A stretch of 64,000 nt of DNA from Helcobacillus massiliensis (GTDB lineage Bacteria > Actinomycetota > Actinomycetes > Actinomycetales > Dermabacteraceae): NCBI RefSeq assembly GCF_014191425.1, contig NZ_JACHWP010000007.1, positions 1 to 64,000 of the forward strand, read 5' to 3'. Positions within the stretch are counted from its first letter, which is position 1, and each line of letters opens with the position of its first letter. Under the pieces are notes generated by a model, which was not told the DNA's origin, searched no databases, and saw only the letters and a program-made list of their open reading frames with translations. This document shows positions 42,082 through 50,245 of the stretch, piece after piece. The position numbers were made by a program, and so were the translations under genes.

Positions 42082-43338
42082 ATGACCGAGCCGTCAACTG
42101 ACCCGTCTGGCGGGGCGGAACCGGGGGATGAGCAGGGCCCGTCGGCGGCCTCATTCGCTGCCCCCGCCCCGTCAGCGGACGGCCGCTGCGACACCTGCTG
42201 GAACTGGGACCCCCTCGCGTCCACCCGCAGCGCGGACGACCGCCCCCTGGACGTGATCCTGTCCGGCACCGTGTTCTACGACCTCGTGTTCTCCGGGCTG
42301 TCCCGGATGCCGAACCCGGGGGAGGAGCTGTGGAGCGAAGGCCTCGGCTCCAGCCCCGGCGGCATCGCCAACCTCGCCACCGCCGCCGCCCGCCTCGGCC
42401 TGCGGACGGGCCTCGCCGCCGGCTTCGGCGACGACGCCATGGCCGACTGGATGTGGGACGTCCTCGCCGACCAGGAGGGCATCGACCTGTCCGCCTCGAA
42501 GCGGTTCGCGGACTTCCACAGCCCCATCACCGTCGCCATCTCCACCGATGACGACCGCGCCATGGTCACCCACGGCCACCACCTGCCCGAATCGCTCGAC
42601 ACCCAGATCCTCGCCGCCCCATCCGCCAAAGCCGCCCTCGTGGACCTCGCCGGGGAGCACCACTGGTGGGAGCAGCTCGCCGCGCGCGGCACCAAAGTGT
42701 GGGCGGACATCGGCTTCGACTCCACCGGCGCATGGGACGTGAAGGACCTCGACCCCCTGGAGCACTGCTACGCGTTCACCCCGAACTCCGTGGAGGCGAT
42801 GGCGTACACCCGGACCGAGTCCCCGTCGGCCGCGGCGCGGGCACTGTCCGAGAAGGTGGGGCTCGCCATCGTCACCGACGGCGCCCGCGGCGTCTACGCC
42901 ATCGACGGCCACACCGGGGAGGAGGCCTACTGCCCGGCCCTGTCCGTCCCGGCGGTGGACCCGACGGGCGCCGGCGACGTGTTCGCCGCCGCGAGCGTCC
43001 TCGGCGACCTCGCCGGCTGGCCGCTCATGCAGCGCCTCCGCTTCGCATCCCTCTGCTCCGCCATCGCCGTCCAGCAGCACGGCGGGGCGCTCGCGGCACC
43101 CGGCTGGGCGGACCTCACCGACTGGTGGCGCACCCTCGCCGAATCCTCCGCCGACGGGGACCTGGAAGCGGCCTATGTCGCCGAGAAGTTCGCGTTCCTC
43201 GACGGCCTCGTGCCGCGGCACGAGACGCGGGCGGTGCACCGCGCGGAGGCGACGTTCCGCACGCACCACCAGGTGTCGCCGTCGGGCGCGAACGAGGACT
43301 CCATGCCGACGGAGCGGATCCGCGTGGACCGCGACTGA
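42082..43338 (+). CDS. PfkB-family sugar kinase
   Basis: The 418-residue kinase has the ribokinase pattern: DVILSGTVFYDLVFSGL, GIANLATAAARLGLRTGLAA for the sugar side, and DPTGAGDVFAAASVLGD for the anion hole with catalytic Asp. It has an N-terminal extension of about 55 residues with a CxxC pair (CDTCW) and an extra C-terminal tail of about 60 residues, both atypical. It starts one base after the deacetylase stop, so it is co-transcribed. It may phosphorylate the sugar released by the GH4 enzyme or the imported glycoside; not determinable here. Confidence 0.85.
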   Translation: MTEPSTDPSGGAEPGDEQGPSAASFAAPAPSADGRCDTCWNWDPLASTRSADDRPLDVILSGTVFYDLVFSGLSRMPNPGEELWSEGLGSSPGGIANLATAAARLGLRTGLAAGFGDDAMADWMWDVLADQEGIDLSASKRFADFHSPITVAISTDDDRAMVTHGHHLPESLDTQILAAPSAKAALVDLAGEHHWWEQLAARGTKVWADIGFDSTGAWDVKDLDPLEHCYAFTPNSVEAMAYTRTESPSAAARALSEKVGLAIVTDGARGVYAIDGHTGEEAYCPALSVPAVDPTGAGDVFAAASVLGDLAGWPLMQRLRFASLCSAIAVQQHGGALAAPGWADLTDWWRTLAESSADGDLEAAYVAEKFAFLDGLVPRHETRAVHRAEATFRTHHQVSPSGANEDSMPTERIRVDRD

Positions 43339-43408
43339 CTCTCAGCCCGCCGCGGAATCCCGGCCCGACCGGGCCCCGAGCGGCGCCCGCACGGCTACGC
43401 TGGTGGGC

Positions 43409-44377
43409 ATGGGACGCGTGACATCGAACCGCCGCATGATGACGGTGCGGCTGCGGGACGGCCAGCTCTACCACTCGGAGAAGCCGGACACGGTCGCGGT
43501 GGAAGAGCCCCTGGACATCCGCCTCAACGGCCAGAAGCTGTCCCTGACCATGCGCACCCCCGGGCACGATGTCGAGCTCATCCACGGCTTCCTCCACGCC
43601 GAGGGGTACATCCAGCACCGCGAGGACATCCTGGAAGCCCGCTACTGCGACGGCGCCGTGGTGGAGGACGAATCCGGTTTCGAGCGCAACACGTACAACG
43701 TCATGGACTTCACCACCGCACCGGGCGTGATGACGCGGGGTGGGCACGGCCCCGTCGGCCACCCCGACACCACTGCGGCCGGTGGGGGAGCGGACTCCCC
43801 GATGGGGGCCGACGGGCGCACCATCCTCCCCGTGGTGCAGAAGACCTTCATCACCTCCAGCGCCTGCGGCGTCTGCGGCTCCATCAGCATCGACGACGTG
43901 GTCCACAGGACCCGCTACTCCATCACCGACGACTTCACCGTGAAGCCCGCGGACCTGCTGCGCGCCCAGGCGCAGCTCTCCGACGGGCAGAAGGTCTTCC
44001 AGCGCACCGGCGGTGTCCACGCCGCTGCCCTCATCACCCCCGACGGCACCGCCGAAGTCCTCCGCGAGGACGTGGGGCGCCACAACGCGGTCGACAAGGT
44101 CATCGGCTGGTCCCTGCTGAACTCGCAGATGCCGATCCGCAACCGGGTGCTGCTGGTGTCCTCTCGGGCGTCGTTCGAGATCGTGCAGAAGGCCGCGATG
44201 GCCGGGATCTCGTTCGTGGCGTGCGTGTCCGCACCGTCCTCCCTCGCGATCGACACGGCCGAACGGTTCGGCATGACCCTCGCCGGGTTCGTCCGCGCCG
44301 GCCGCGACGACGACAACGGCCGCTTCAACGTCTACACCGGTGCGCAGCGCATCGATCTGGAGGGGACCGCGAGCTGA
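43409..44377 (+). CDS. fdhD: Formate dehydrogenase accessory sulfurtransferase
   Basis: The 322-residue protein matches FdhD, which passes sulfur to the molybdenum cofactor of formate dehydrogenases. The sulfur-transfer cysteines lie in SACGVCG. VEEPLDIRLNG, GHDVELIHGFLHAEG, VGRHNAVDKVIG and SSRASFEIVQKAAMAGI are family segments. About 30 glycine/proline-rich residues are inserted before the CxxC loop, and this insert contains two inverted octamer copies (43751-43816). The ATG at 43409 has a weak GGTGGG site. No formate dehydrogenase gene is in the window. Confidence 0.92.
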   Translation: MGRVTSNRRMMTVRLRDGQLYHSEKPDTVAVEEPLDIRLNGQKLSLTMRTPGHDVELIHGFLHAEGYIQHREDILEARYCDGAVVEDESGFERNTYNVMDFTTAPGVMTRGGHGPVGHPDTTAAGGGADSPMGADGRTILPVVQKTFITSSACGVCGSISIDDVVHRTRYSITDDFTVKPADLLRAQAQLSDGQKVFQRTGGVHAAALITPDGTAEVLREDVGRHNAVDKVIGWSLLNSQMPIRNRVLLVSSRASFEIVQKAAMAGISFVACVSAPSSLAIDTAERFGMTLAGFVRAGRDDDNGRFNVYTGAQRIDLEGTAS

Positions 44378-44385
44378 CGAAGAAT

Positions 44386-44423
44386 GGGGACGGGGCACAG
44401 GTCCGCGCCTGTGCCCCGTCCCC
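44386..44423. terminator. Sixteen-base-pair bidirectional terminator
   Basis: GGGGACGGGGCACAGG at 44386-44401 pairs perfectly with CCTGTGCCCCGTCCCC at 44408-44423, loop six bases. It lies between the convergent fdhD and RpiB-like genes. Confidence 0.85.
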
Positions 44424-44437
44424 AATGTCAGGTGAGA

Positions 44438-44896
44438 TCAGGAGTTCTCATACTGGGTGATGGCGTCCACCTTCTCCGCCGACGCCGACGTCTCATCAAA
44501 CGTGAGCTCGAGCCACTGGTTGACGAGTTCGCGAGCGAGCTCCAGGCCGATCACGCGCTGGCCCATCGTGAGCACCTGTGCATTGTTGGACAGGACAGAG
44601 CGCTGCACCGAGTAGACGTCATGAGCCGTCACGGCGCGCACTCCCTTCACCTTGTTCGCAGCGATCGCGACCCCCAGCCCGGTGCCGCAGAAGAGGAGCG
44701 CGCGATCCGCTTCTCCCGCAGCGACCTTCTCCGCAGCGGCAGTCGCAATGTTCGGGTAGAACGTGCCGTCGTCCGCAGAGTCCACGCCCACATCAATCAC
44801 GCGGGCTACACGCGGATCCTTCTCCAGCTGGGCTTTGAGTGCGCTCTTGTAGTCAACCCCGGCGTTGTCTCCGCCGATGACGAGTGTCAGTGCCAT
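44438..44896 (-). CDS. RpiB/LacAB-family isomerase, probable D-erythrulose-4-phosphate isomerase
   Basis: The 152-residue protein is an RpiB-type sugar phosphate isomerase: VIGGDNAGVDYKSALK, PNIATAAAEKVAAGEADR, FCGTGLGVAIAANKVKGVRAV (active-site loop with Cys and the TG-G-x-IAANK motif), and NNAQVLTMGQRV. In tetritol pathways RpiB homologues (EryI/DerI) convert D-erythrulose 4-phosphate to D-erythrose 4-phosphate. The neighbouring tetrulose-type kinase supports that role over ribose phosphate. AAAGGAG precedes the ATG. Last gene of its arm. Confidence 0.82.
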   Translation of the reverse strand: MALTLVIGGDNAGVDYKSALKAQLEKDPRVARVIDVGVDSADDGTFYPNIATAAAEKVAAGEADRALLFCGTGLGVAIAANKVKGVRAVTAHDVYSVQRSVLSNNAQVLTMGQRVIGLELARELVNQWLELTFDETSASAEKVDAITQYENS

Positions 44897-44966
44897 GGTG
44901 GTCTCCTTTTCCTCGCGCCTGATACGCGAAATCGTTGATTGTGGGCTGCTGGTCCGAAGCCAGCTG

Positions 44967-46679
44967 TCAGTTCGAGCTGAGGAGGCTGCCGAGCAGAGCA
45001 GCCATCATCGAAAACGAAACGGCGCCCGGATCCGGGGTGCCGATCGACCGCTCGTTGAGGAAGCGGGCACGTCCCAGAGACGCCGTGATCGATGCCGTGG
45101 CCTCGGCCGCGGAGGCGGCGTCCTCCGCAGCCGCCGTGATGGCAGCCCCCGCCGGGGTCGGCTTCGCCTCGAGGGCCGATGCGAACGGCACCATGGCGTC
45201 CACCATCGTCTTGTCGCCGGGCTCAGCGCCGCCGAGCTCCCGCACCGCGGTCACACCAGCGAGAAGAGCCGGTGCGATCAACTCGTCCGTGATCGGTTCG
45301 GTGTCGGAGAACCGGCGCCCCGCAGCAGTGAGGAAAGCTCCCCACAAGGCGCCGGATGTGCCTCCACCATCAGCCGACCACCGAGCTCCTGCCTGCACGA
45401 GAACGGTTCGCGCGCCGGCACCCTGTTCCCGCGCTCGCCGAGCACCGGCTGCTGCGGCTCGAATGCCGATCACCATGCCGCTGCCGTGGTCGCCGTCGCC
45501 GGCGATCGCATCCATGCGGCCGAGCTCCTCCTCCTTGTCCTCCAGCAGGTCCTGGAGCGCGTCGAGCACGTCGACGACACGGCCAGCGCTCGCCCGGGAG
45601 TCCTCCGATGCCTCAGGGATCACTTGCTCTCCGACCTGGAAGACCTCCTCACGCGCTTCGCCCAGGGGGCCCTCGACTGCGCCGCCGCGACGGAGAGCCG
45701 GAGTGTCGACGGGATCCAGCCACAGCTGCTCCAGCTCGTCGTCCAGATGCATCAGGGTGAGGGAGAGCCCGGCCATGTCCAGGCTGGTGACATGCTCGCC
45801 GACCTCCGGGCGAACCACATCGAAGCCCCGCTCGGCCAGCAGTTCGCTGACGAAGCGCCACAGAACGAACAGTTCCTCGTACTTCACTCGGCCGAGGCCG
45901 TTCAGCAGAACCGCGACGCGCTTTCGGCCGTCGCACCCCTCAGGCATTTCCTTGGTCGCTCCGTCGACGAGGATGCGGGCAAGGGTCTTCGCATCGGGGC
46001 GTTCGATCTCGTCGATGCCCGGTTCTCCGTGGATGCCGAGACCGATCGCCATGCGTCCCTCTGGAACATGGAACAGTGCATCGGCCGCGCCGGGAAGGGT
46101 GCATCCATCGAATGCAACGCCCAGGGAGCGTGTTGCGTCGTTCGCCTTGGTGGCGATCCGCTCCGCTTCGTCGATATCGGCGCCGCGCTGGATCGCTGCG
46201 CCGACCGCCTTGAACACCACCAGGTCACCGGCGATGCCCCGCCGGTCACGATGATTCTCCGGCGAGTTGGAGGCAATGTCATCCGACACCTTCACAATGC
46301 GGACGTCGATGCCTTCGGCGCGCAGCTGCTCCGCAGCCACACCGAAGTGGAGGACGTCGCCCGCGTAGTTGCCGAAACCGAGGATGACTCCTCCGCCGTT
46401 CTCAGCATTCTTCGCGACTGAGAACACCTGCTCGCTGGAAGGCGAGGCAAAGATGTTGCCGCACGGCGCACCGTGGCCGAGGCCCGGCCCCACCCAGCCT
46501 GCAAACGCCGGATAGTGGCCGCTTCCACCACCGATCACCAGGGCCGGCTGGCCCTTCGGGGTCTGATGGCGGCGGACGACACCGCCATGGACCTGGAGAA
46601 GTTCGGCGGGATGGGCAGCGACCAGACCGGTCACTGCGTCCAGGGGAAACTCTTTGGGTTCTTGAACGACGTAGGTCAA
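44967..46679 (-). CDS. Dihydroxyacetone/tetrulose kinase, fused DhaK-DhaL
   Basis: The 570-residue ATP-dependent kinase joins a DhaK domain (residues about 1-335; GGGSGHYPAFAGWVGPGL, NYAGDVLHF, and GLGIHGEPGIDE with the substrate-binding His) to a DhaL domain (about 365-570; AIAGDGDHGSGM with the Mg-binding Asp residues, DGGGTSGALWGAFL). Fused enzymes of this type include L- and D-erythrulose kinases (LerK/DerK). Its place between the RpiB-like isomerase and the polyol carrier and dehydrogenase points to erythrulose rather than dihydroxyacetone. The ATG is preceded by a GGAGGCC site. Confidence 0.85.
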   Translation of the reverse strand: MTYVVQEPKEFPLDAVTGLVAAHPAELLQVHGGVVRRHQTPKGQPALVIGGGSGHYPAFAGWVGPGLGHGAPCGNIFASPSSEQVFSVAKNAENGGGVILGFGNYAGDVLHFGVAAEQLRAEGIDVRIVKVSDDIASNSPENHRDRRGIAGDLVVFKAVGAAIQRGADIDEAERIATKANDATRSLGVAFDGCTLPGAADALFHVPEGRMAIGLGIHGEPGIDEIERPDAKTLARILVDGATKEMPEGCDGRKRVAVLLNGLGRVKYEELFVLWRFVSELLAERGFDVVRPEVGEHVTSLDMAGLSLTLMHLDDELEQLWLDPVDTPALRRGGAVEGPLGEAREEVFQVGEQVIPEASEDSRASAGRVVDVLDALQDLLEDKEEELGRMDAIAGDGDHGSGMVIGIRAAAAGARRAREQGAGARTVLVQAGARWSADGGGTSGALWGAFLTAAGRRFSDTEPITDELIAPALLAGVTAVRELGGAEPGDKTMVDAMVPFASALEAKPTPAGAAITAAAEDAASAAEATASITASLGRARFLNERSIGTPDPGAVSFSMMAALLGSLLSSN

Positions 46680-46718
46680 CGGATGGCCTCCTTGAAGGCG
46701 AGCAGATGGAAGAACGAA

Positions 46719-48089
46719 TCAGGAGAGTTGCTGGCGGGCCGCGATCGGATCCTCACCGGCCGCCTCAGCCTCCGCTTCAGCAGCGAACTCGGCATCGCGG
46801 CGGGCGATGGCGGCTTCCTGATCAACACCGAGGAAGTACGTCATGACGAACGATGCGCAATACAGCAGGACGAACGCCCACACAACTCCGACATTGCCTC
46901 CGAAGGGGAGGACTACGGCGACAACGGCAGCGCCGAGGAACGTGGCTCCGCCCGCAGCAGTGGTGTACAGCGCCATCGCCGCACCGGTGTGCTCCGGTGC
47001 CTGAGCCGGCATGATGGCGCCGAGCGGCACGAAGCCGGCGAGCATGATGCCGAAAAGGCAGCTGGCCAGGACCGAGAGGACGTAGCCGCTGGTGGTACCG
47101 GGCTCCACCATGTGCGGGACGTACCACCAGGCCAGCAGGCCGATCGCCGAGCCGAGCACACCGAACCAACGGACGGTCTTCACCCAGCCGAAACGGTCGC
47201 CCACCCAGCCGAAGAAGGCGTTGAACAGAACGTTGGACCCGAACGCGATGGAGGTCATGAGCAGCCAGCGGGACTGCCCCCATCCGAGCTGGTCGGCGAT
47301 CACGTTCGGCAGGATGATCAGCATGCCGAACTGCGGGGCGGTGTTGATGATCCGGACCCAGAAGGACAGGAACACCGGGCGGTCATGGAACGCGAGGGAG
47401 ATCCCGGAGAACAGAACCTTGGCCGCGCCTGTGCCCTCCGGAGCCAGACGCATGTCTCCATGCGGTTCGCGCACGCCCCAATAGGCGAGCGCAAAGCCTG
47501 CCAGCACGACGAAGGTGGAGGCGAACATGGTCCAGGTCTCGCCGGCGTAGCCGCCGCCGAACGACGGGATCATCAGGATCGCCACCAGCGAACCGATCGT
47601 GGGCATGCCGCCGGTGAACATCACGTAGAACCACCCCACAGCGGCGCCGTTGCGGCGCTTGTCCACCACCGCGTTGATCCACACGAGGAACGCGAATGCG
47701 AAGAGGGGGAAGCCGAACCCGCGGAAGAAGTAGGTCAGGAACGTCAGCGCCCCAGATGCGAGGTGCAGACTGCCCAGGAACCCGAGTTCGAACACCACCC
47801 AGATCACGGTGCCGAGCAGCATGACCCGGCGAGGCCCCCACAGATCCGCGAGAACACCCGCCAGGTAGGAGCCGACCAGGGTGGCCAGGCTGTACGAAGT
47901 GACGATGGCGGCGGCCAGCTCGATGTGGCTGCGATTGCCGAATGCTTCAGCGATATGAGGGGAGACGAAGCTGGTCTCGATGCCGTTGCCGGTCATGAAG
48001 ATCAGGACGCCCAGGAAGCCGAGGGCGAGGACGCGGGGGATCCCCACTCGGTCCAGGAAGGTCTCCTGGTGGACTGGTGTTGCGGTCAT
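46719..48089 (-). CDS. MFS polyol permease
   Basis: A 456-residue, 12-helix transporter resembling the RbtT/DalT polyol permeases: MTGNGIETSFVSPHIAEAFG at helix 1, GVLADLWGPRRVMLLGT in the loop between helices 2 and 3, and FLVWINAVVDKRRNGAAVGWF in the middle. It lies between the kinase and the zinc alcohol dehydrogenase, so erythritol, threitol or a pentitol is the probable substrate. The C-terminal about 40 residues are Ala/Glu-rich and cytoplasmic. Confidence 0.85.
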   Translation of the reverse strand: MTATPVHQETFLDRVGIPRVLALGFLGVLIFMTGNGIETSFVSPHIAEAFGNRSHIELAAAIVTSYSLATLVGSYLAGVLADLWGPRRVMLLGTVIWVVFELGFLGSLHLASGALTFLTYFFRGFGFPLFAFAFLVWINAVVDKRRNGAAVGWFYVMFTGGMPTIGSLVAILMIPSFGGGYAGETWTMFASTFVVLAGFALAYWGVREPHGDMRLAPEGTGAAKVLFSGISLAFHDRPVFLSFWVRIINTAPQFGMLIILPNVIADQLGWGQSRWLLMTSIAFGSNVLFNAFFGWVGDRFGWVKTVRWFGVLGSAIGLLAWWYVPHMVEPGTTSGYVLSVLASCLFGIMLAGFVPLGAIMPAQAPEHTGAAMALYTTAAGGATFLGAAVVAVVLPFGGNVGVVWAFVLLYCASFVMTYFLGVDQEAAIARRDAEFAAEAEAEAAGEDPIAARQQLS

Positions 48090-48133
48090 GAGGGAGCTTT
48101 CTGTCGACGTGTCAGAAGGGAGGAAGCGGCTCG

Positions 48134-49219
48134 TCAGAGCCCGGGGACGATCGAGACCTTGATCGAGGCACCGGCGGAGTCCGCCACCTGATCGAGGGCC
48201 GTCTGCACGTCGTCGAGGCCGTACTGGTGGGTGCAGATCTCATCAAGCGGCAGCACGCCGGATTCGATGATCTTGATCGCCTGCGGCCAGCAGTTCGGGC
48301 CGAGATGGGCACCGAGGACGTCGAGTTCCTTGTCGTCGGAGATGATCGACCAGTCCACCGACACGTCTTCGCCGAAGACCGAGTACTCCACGTAGGTACC
48401 GAGCTTGCGCAGCAGGTTGAGCCCCTGCCCCACAGCCGACGGGTGGCCCGTGCACTCGATGTAGACATCGGCGCCGTAGCCGCCGGTGAGCTCCTTGATC
48501 TTTGCCACCACATCGACCTCGCCCGGGTTGAGGGTGAGGTCCGCCCCGCACTTCTTCGCCAGTTCGAGCTTGGCGTTGTCGAAGTCGAGTGCGATGACCT
48601 GCTTGGGACTCTTGTGGGCAGCGCCGATGATCGCTCCGAGGCCGATCGGTCCGGCACCGGCGATGACCACGACGTCGTCGAAGGTCAGGTTCGCCCGCTC
48701 CACCGCGTGCAGGGAGCAGGACAGCGGCTCGGCGAAAGCAGCGTGGTGAGGGGGGATGGAGGAGTCGATGACGTGAGGGCGTGCGTTGGGAGGCACGATC
48801 ATGTATTCGGCCATGCCGCCGTTATGGGCGCGAAAGCCCAGCATGTCGTGGGGACCGCACATCCAGTACCAGCCGCGCTGGCAGTACATGCACTCCTCGC
48901 AGGGGACGATCTGCTCGATCACGATTCGGTCGCCGACCTTCACCTGGTGGTGGCTCAGCGCTTCGTCCGATCCTTCGATCACGGTGCCGGCGATCTCATG
49001 GCCGGGAGTCACACCGTTGCTCACCCAACGGTCGCGGTTCTCATCGCCCCAGAACTTCGCTGCTCCGTGGTAGCACTTCAGGTCCGATGCGCAGACGCCG
49101 GTGGCCTCCACCTTGATCAGAAGCTCATCGGTTGCCGGCGTGGGGACCGCGATCTCCTCGAGGCGGTAGTCCTCGGGGCCGTGCATGACGACGGCCTTCA
49201 TCGTTTCCGGTGTGGTCAT
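48134..49219 (-). CDS. Zinc alcohol dehydrogenase, probable erythritol/L-threitol dehydrogenase
   Basis: The 361-residue medium-chain dehydrogenase has the catalytic zinc residues in TGVCASDLKCYHG and TPGHEIAG, the structural zinc cysteines in CEECMYCQRGWYWMC, and the NAD loop GAGPIGLGAIIG. Polyol dehydrogenases of this fold (EltD/LthD type) oxidise erythritol or L-threitol to L-erythrulose, consistent with the following carrier and tetrulose kinase genes. It is the first gene of the minus-strand arm; a likely -10 (TACTAT, 49291-49296 read on the minus strand) lies upstream. AAAGGAG precedes the ATG at 49219. Confidence 0.82.
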   Translation of the reverse strand: MTTPETMKAVVMHGPEDYRLEEIAVPTPATDELLIKVEATGVCASDLKCYHGAAKFWGDENRDRWVSNGVTPGHEIAGTVIEGSDEALSHHQVKVGDRIVIEQIVPCEECMYCQRGWYWMCGPHDMLGFRAHNGGMAEYMIVPPNARPHVIDSSIPPHHAAFAEPLSCSLHAVERANLTFDDVVVIAGAGPIGLGAIIGAAHKSPKQVIALDFDNAKLELAKKCGADLTLNPGEVDVVAKIKELTGGYGADVYIECTGHPSAVGQGLNLLRKLGTYVEYSVFGEDVSVDWSIISDDKELDVLGAHLGPNCWPQAIKIIESGVLPLDEICTHQYGLDDVQTALDQVADSAGASIKVSIVPGL

Positions 49220-49316
49220 CTCGTGGATCTCCTTTGATGTCAGATGCCAGCCGCAGTCCCGGCTGCGGTGGAACGTCGGTGTCCGGATTCATAGTAGCGG
49301 GCAGGTGACACTTGTC

Positions 49317-49332
49317 CGTAACAAATGTTACG
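49317..49332. promoter_or_regulatory. Inverted repeat in the divergent polyol promoter region
   Basis: CGTAAC (49317-49322) and GTTACG (49327-49332) form a perfect inverted repeat with AAAT centre. It lies between the zinc dehydrogenase and TPI-like genes and is a candidate site for the SorC-type regulator at 52550-53497. Confidence 0.5.
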
Positions 49333-49402
49333 ACTACGCGCTCGGGCTGTGGTTGACTTCTGAGCAGAGAGTTCCGCTACTCGCCGACGAAGGGAGAGCC
49401 GG

Positions 49403-50245
49403 GTGCTGATCGGCACGAGTTGGAAGATGAACAAGACCATCGCCGACGCCCGGACCTGGGCGATGACGCTCGCTGCGGGCCTGCGCAATGCGGACTTCTC
49501 AGGTCTCACGCCGTTCGTGATCCCACCGGTGACAGCGCTGCACGCCGTCCGAGAGGAACTCACCGACTCACCGGTCGTCCTCGGCGTTCAGAACGCTCAC
49601 TGGGAGGACTGCGGGGCATTCACCGGCGAGATCTCCCCACTGCAAGCCGCAGACGCCGGAGCCTCCATCGTCGAAATCGGACACTCCGAACGGCGCGCCC
49701 TCGGCGAGACCGACGAACAGATCCGCCTCAAAACCGCTGCTGCACTTCGCCACCGGCTGATACCGCTCGTGTGCATCGGAGAAGACTCTGCTGCCCAGCG
49801 CTCGGGCCGTTCCGGAGTGGTCATCACCGATCAAGCGGAATCTGCTCTTGCCGGACTCAGTCCGAAACAGCAGTCACGCGTTGTGATCGCCTATGAGCCG
49901 ATCTGGGCGATCGGTGAGCAGGGCCGCGAACCCTCGGTTGACGAGCTCACCGATCAGATCAGCGAGCTCCGCAGTGCGCTAGGAGAGCGCGTTGCTGCCG
50001 TCATCTACGGCGGCTCTGTCAACACGTCCAACGCTCGTGACCTGCTCGGCATCCCCGGCATTGATGGGCTGTTCATCGGCCGCAGTGCTCTCGATGCCTC
50101 CGCATTCCTCGAGGTTCTGGCTATCGCGCAGGAATCCGTCGGCCGCCGACGAACACCCACCCTGGACCCCACAGATGTTCCCATGCCCTCACCGGGTGCG
50201 AACGACCCGAGCACACCCTCTCTCGAAAAAGGATGTCAACGATGA
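49403..50245 (+). CDS. Triosephosphate-isomerase-family protein, probable L-erythrulose-1-phosphate isomerase
   Basis: The 280-residue protein has the TPI barrel with all three catalytic residues in place: Lys in GTSWKMNK, His in GHSERR and Glu in AYEPIWAIG, plus the phosphate loop YGGSVN. The N-terminal motif is GTSWKMN rather than the GNWKMN of housekeeping TPI, a change I recall from EryH/LerI-type tetrulose phosphate isomerases. A tail of about 30 residues after the barrel is extra. GTG start at 49403 with AAGGGAG upstream. The next gene starts inside its stop (ATGA). Context favours L-erythrulose 1-phosphate over glycolysis. Confidence 0.8.
   Translation: MLIGTSWKMNKTIADARTWAMTLAAGLRNADFSGLTPFVIPPVTALHAVREELTDSPVVLGVQNAHWEDCGAFTGEISPLQAADAGASIVEIGHSERRALGETDEQIRLKTAAALRHRLIPLVCIGEDSAAQRSGRSGVVITDQAESALAGLSPKQQSRVVIAYEPIWAIGEQGREPSVDELTDQISELRSALGERVAAVIYGGSVNTSNARDLLGIPGIDGLFIGRSALDASAFLEVLAIAQESVGRRRTPTLDPTDVPMPSPGANDPSTPSLEKGCQR

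Noticed and set aside
43409-44377. A formate dehydrogenase system around fdhD
   Set aside because: Neither fdhA-like nor molybdenum cofactor genes are in the window; fdhD stands alone.
44386-44423. Hairpin at fdhD as an integron or att-type site
   Set aside because: It is a perfect symmetric stem between convergent genes, as expected for a terminator; no integrase is near.
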